From NCBI GenBank assembly GCA_017646485.1, contig JAGCML010000285.1, forward strand, positions 1 through 5,735: a stretch of DNA of 5,735 nucleotides, given 5' to 3'. The DNA is from Kiritimatiellia bacterium. GTDB lineage: Bacteria > Verrucomicrobiota > Kiritimatiellia > RFP12 > DVOR01. The notes under the pieces are model-generated. The model was not told the DNA's origin and did no database searches. It saw nothing but the letters and a program-made list of their open reading frames with translations. Shown here one piece after another: positions 4,918 through 5,735 of this stretch (position 1 is the stretch's first letter; every line of letters begins with the position of its first letter). The position numbers and the translations under genes are program-made.

Positions 4918-5660
4918 TGAGCACGCCTGTGGAAAATACGCCTGATATTGTCGCCACCGGATTGAAAAAAATCTACGGTGAGCGCACCGTGGTGCACGAC
5001 ATCTCTTTGACCGCCAAGTGCGGCGAGTGCGTGGGGCTCTTGGGTCCCAATGGTGCAGGTAAAACCACCACCTTCTACATGGTGGTCGGCTTAGTCCACC
5101 CCAATGGTGGCACCGTCATGTACCGTGGCCAAGACATCACCAATATGCCCGTTTATCGCCGTGCACGCATCGGGCTCGGTTATCTCGCACAGGAAGCCAG
5201 TATCTTCCGTCGCCTTAGCGTGGAGAACAATATTCTCGCGATTCTTGAAACCATGCATCCCACCCGACGCGAAAAGGCTGAACGCCTCGAAGAATTGCTC
5301 ACGTCGCTTGGGTTGGCAAAGGTCGCCAAACAACCTGCCTACACCCTCTCGGGTGGTGAACGCCGCAAGTTAGAAATCGCACGCGCCTTGGTGCGCCGTC
5401 CCTCCATCTTGATGTTGGACGAACCCTTTGCAGGCGTTGACCCCTTAGCCGTGGAAGACATTCAGAACATCGTTCGCGACCTGAAGAATCAAGGTCTCGG
5501 CGTTATCATCACCGACCACAACGTGCGTGAAACCTTGAACATCGTGGACCGTGCGTACATTGTGTTCGAAGGCAGAATCCTTTGCGAAGGGACGAGTGAA
5601 GAACTCATCAATAATCCCGAAGCCAGACAATCTTATCTCGGCGAAAACTTCCGAATGTAA
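4917..5660 (+). CDS. lptB: LPS export system ATP-binding protein LptB
   Basis: LptB is the cytoplasmic ABC ATPase that works as a dimer beneath LptF and LptG to extract LPS from the inner membrane and push it onto LptC and LptA. The 247 residues contain every ABC motif: Walker A GPNGAGKTT (43-51), Q-loop Q92 in GYLAQEASIFRRLSVENNIL, signature LSGGERR (144-150), Walker B ILMLDEP (164-170) with catalytic E169, D-loop GVDP (173-176) and switch H201 in ITDHNVRETL. The EASIFRRLSVE.NI phrase and the DHNVRETL segment are characteristic of LptB among ABC ATPases. Most LptB proteins have YLPQ where this one has YLAQ. A ribosome site AAGGA (4903-4907) lies inside the end of lptA, and the ATG overlaps the lptA TAA. 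The length is normal (E. coli 241). The partner permease genes are not in this window. Confidence 0.95.
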   Translation: MSTPVENTPDIVATGLKKIYGERTVVHDISLTAKCGECVGLLGPNGAGKTTTFYMVVGLVHPNGGTVMYRGQDITNMPVYRRARIGLGYLAQEASIFRRLSVENNILAILETMHPTRREKAERLEELLTSLGLAKVAKQPAYTLSGGERRKLEIARALVRRPSILMLDEPFAGVDPLAVEDIQNIVRDLKNQGLGVIITDHNVRETLNIVDRAYIVFEGRILCEGTSEELINNPEARQSYLGENFRM

Positions 5661-5712
5661 GAAGTTCACCGAGAAGTATAAAACCAAGCCAATAACGAAA
5701 GGTAGGTTCATC

Positions 5713-5735
5713 ATGACAGTCGAAGTTAATGCACG
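5713..5735 (+). CDS. 5' end of the next operon gene, possibly ribosome hibernation factor
   Basis: An ATG at 5713 follows GAAAGGTAGG (5697-5706), which offers an AAAGG or TAGG ribosome site. It lies 52 bases after the lptB stop with no terminator between, so it is probably co-transcribed. Only MTVEVNA plus two bases of an Arg codon is visible. The short hydrophobic/polar alternation and position after lptB fit the start of a ribosome hibernation promoting factor (HPF/RaiA), which is found near lptB (after rpoN) in proteobacteria. Eight residues cannot prove it. Confidence 0.5.

Noticed and set aside
5445..5714. 89-residue minus-strand frame at the end of the window
   Set aside because: It is antisense to the lptB C-terminus and has no family signature.

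Overview
The window looks like chromosomal DNA from a Gram-negative bacterium. The evidence is a compact lipopolysaccharide (LPS) operon at 2958-5660: kdsA (Kdo-8-phosphate synthase), an LptC-like and an LptA-like periplasmic protein, and lptB (the LPS-export ATPase). KdsA is of the metal-dependent, Aquifex-like class (AGPC motif). Together with the gene order and the divergent LptC/LptA, this would suit a non-proteobacterial lineage such as the PVC group (Verrucomicrobiota, Kiritimatiellota, Lentisphaerota). That placement is inference, not something the sequence proves.

Layout. Positions 1-71 may hold the start of a minus-strand gene that leaves the window. Positions 72-1338 contain no convincing gene but are far from featureless. 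A GC-rich, nearly full-length palindromic element of about 350 bp (165-516) is built from mirrored small hairpins. It is followed by about 750 bp of AT-rich DNA carrying around ten copies of an ATAGTACAA-type word on both strands, three perfect or near-perfect palindromes with unrelated stems, and degenerate copies of a GCACAAT...AATAATTTAT module. A strong sigma70-type promoter (1271-1300) then drives a 280-residue lipoprotein of unknown function (1339-2181). A convergent minus-strand hypothetical gene (2258-about 2758) has no convincing ATG or GTG start; its best ribosome site points at an ATA codon. After a short divergent spacer comes the kdsA-lptC-lptA-lptB operon, tightly packed with two TAATG stop/start overlaps. 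A further gene begins at 5713 and is possibly a ribosome hibernation factor.

How the genes fit together. KdsA makes the Kdo-8-phosphate precursor of the LPS inner core. LptC- and LptA-type proteins form the periplasmic bridge that carries finished LPS to the outer membrane, and LptB supplies the ATP-driven force. Precursor synthesis and LPS export are therefore coupled in one transcription unit. The permeases LptF and LptG are not in this window. The upstream lipoprotein, the minus-strand hypothetical and the repeat region are AT-richer or lineage-specific accessory material with no visible functional link to the operon.

Most interesting is the 165-1300 region. It combines a palindromic element, whose two arms keep hairpins of different sequence at the same place, with a clustered-motif array leading up to the lipoprotein promoter. 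No transposase, CRISPR array, tRNA or rRNA was seen.
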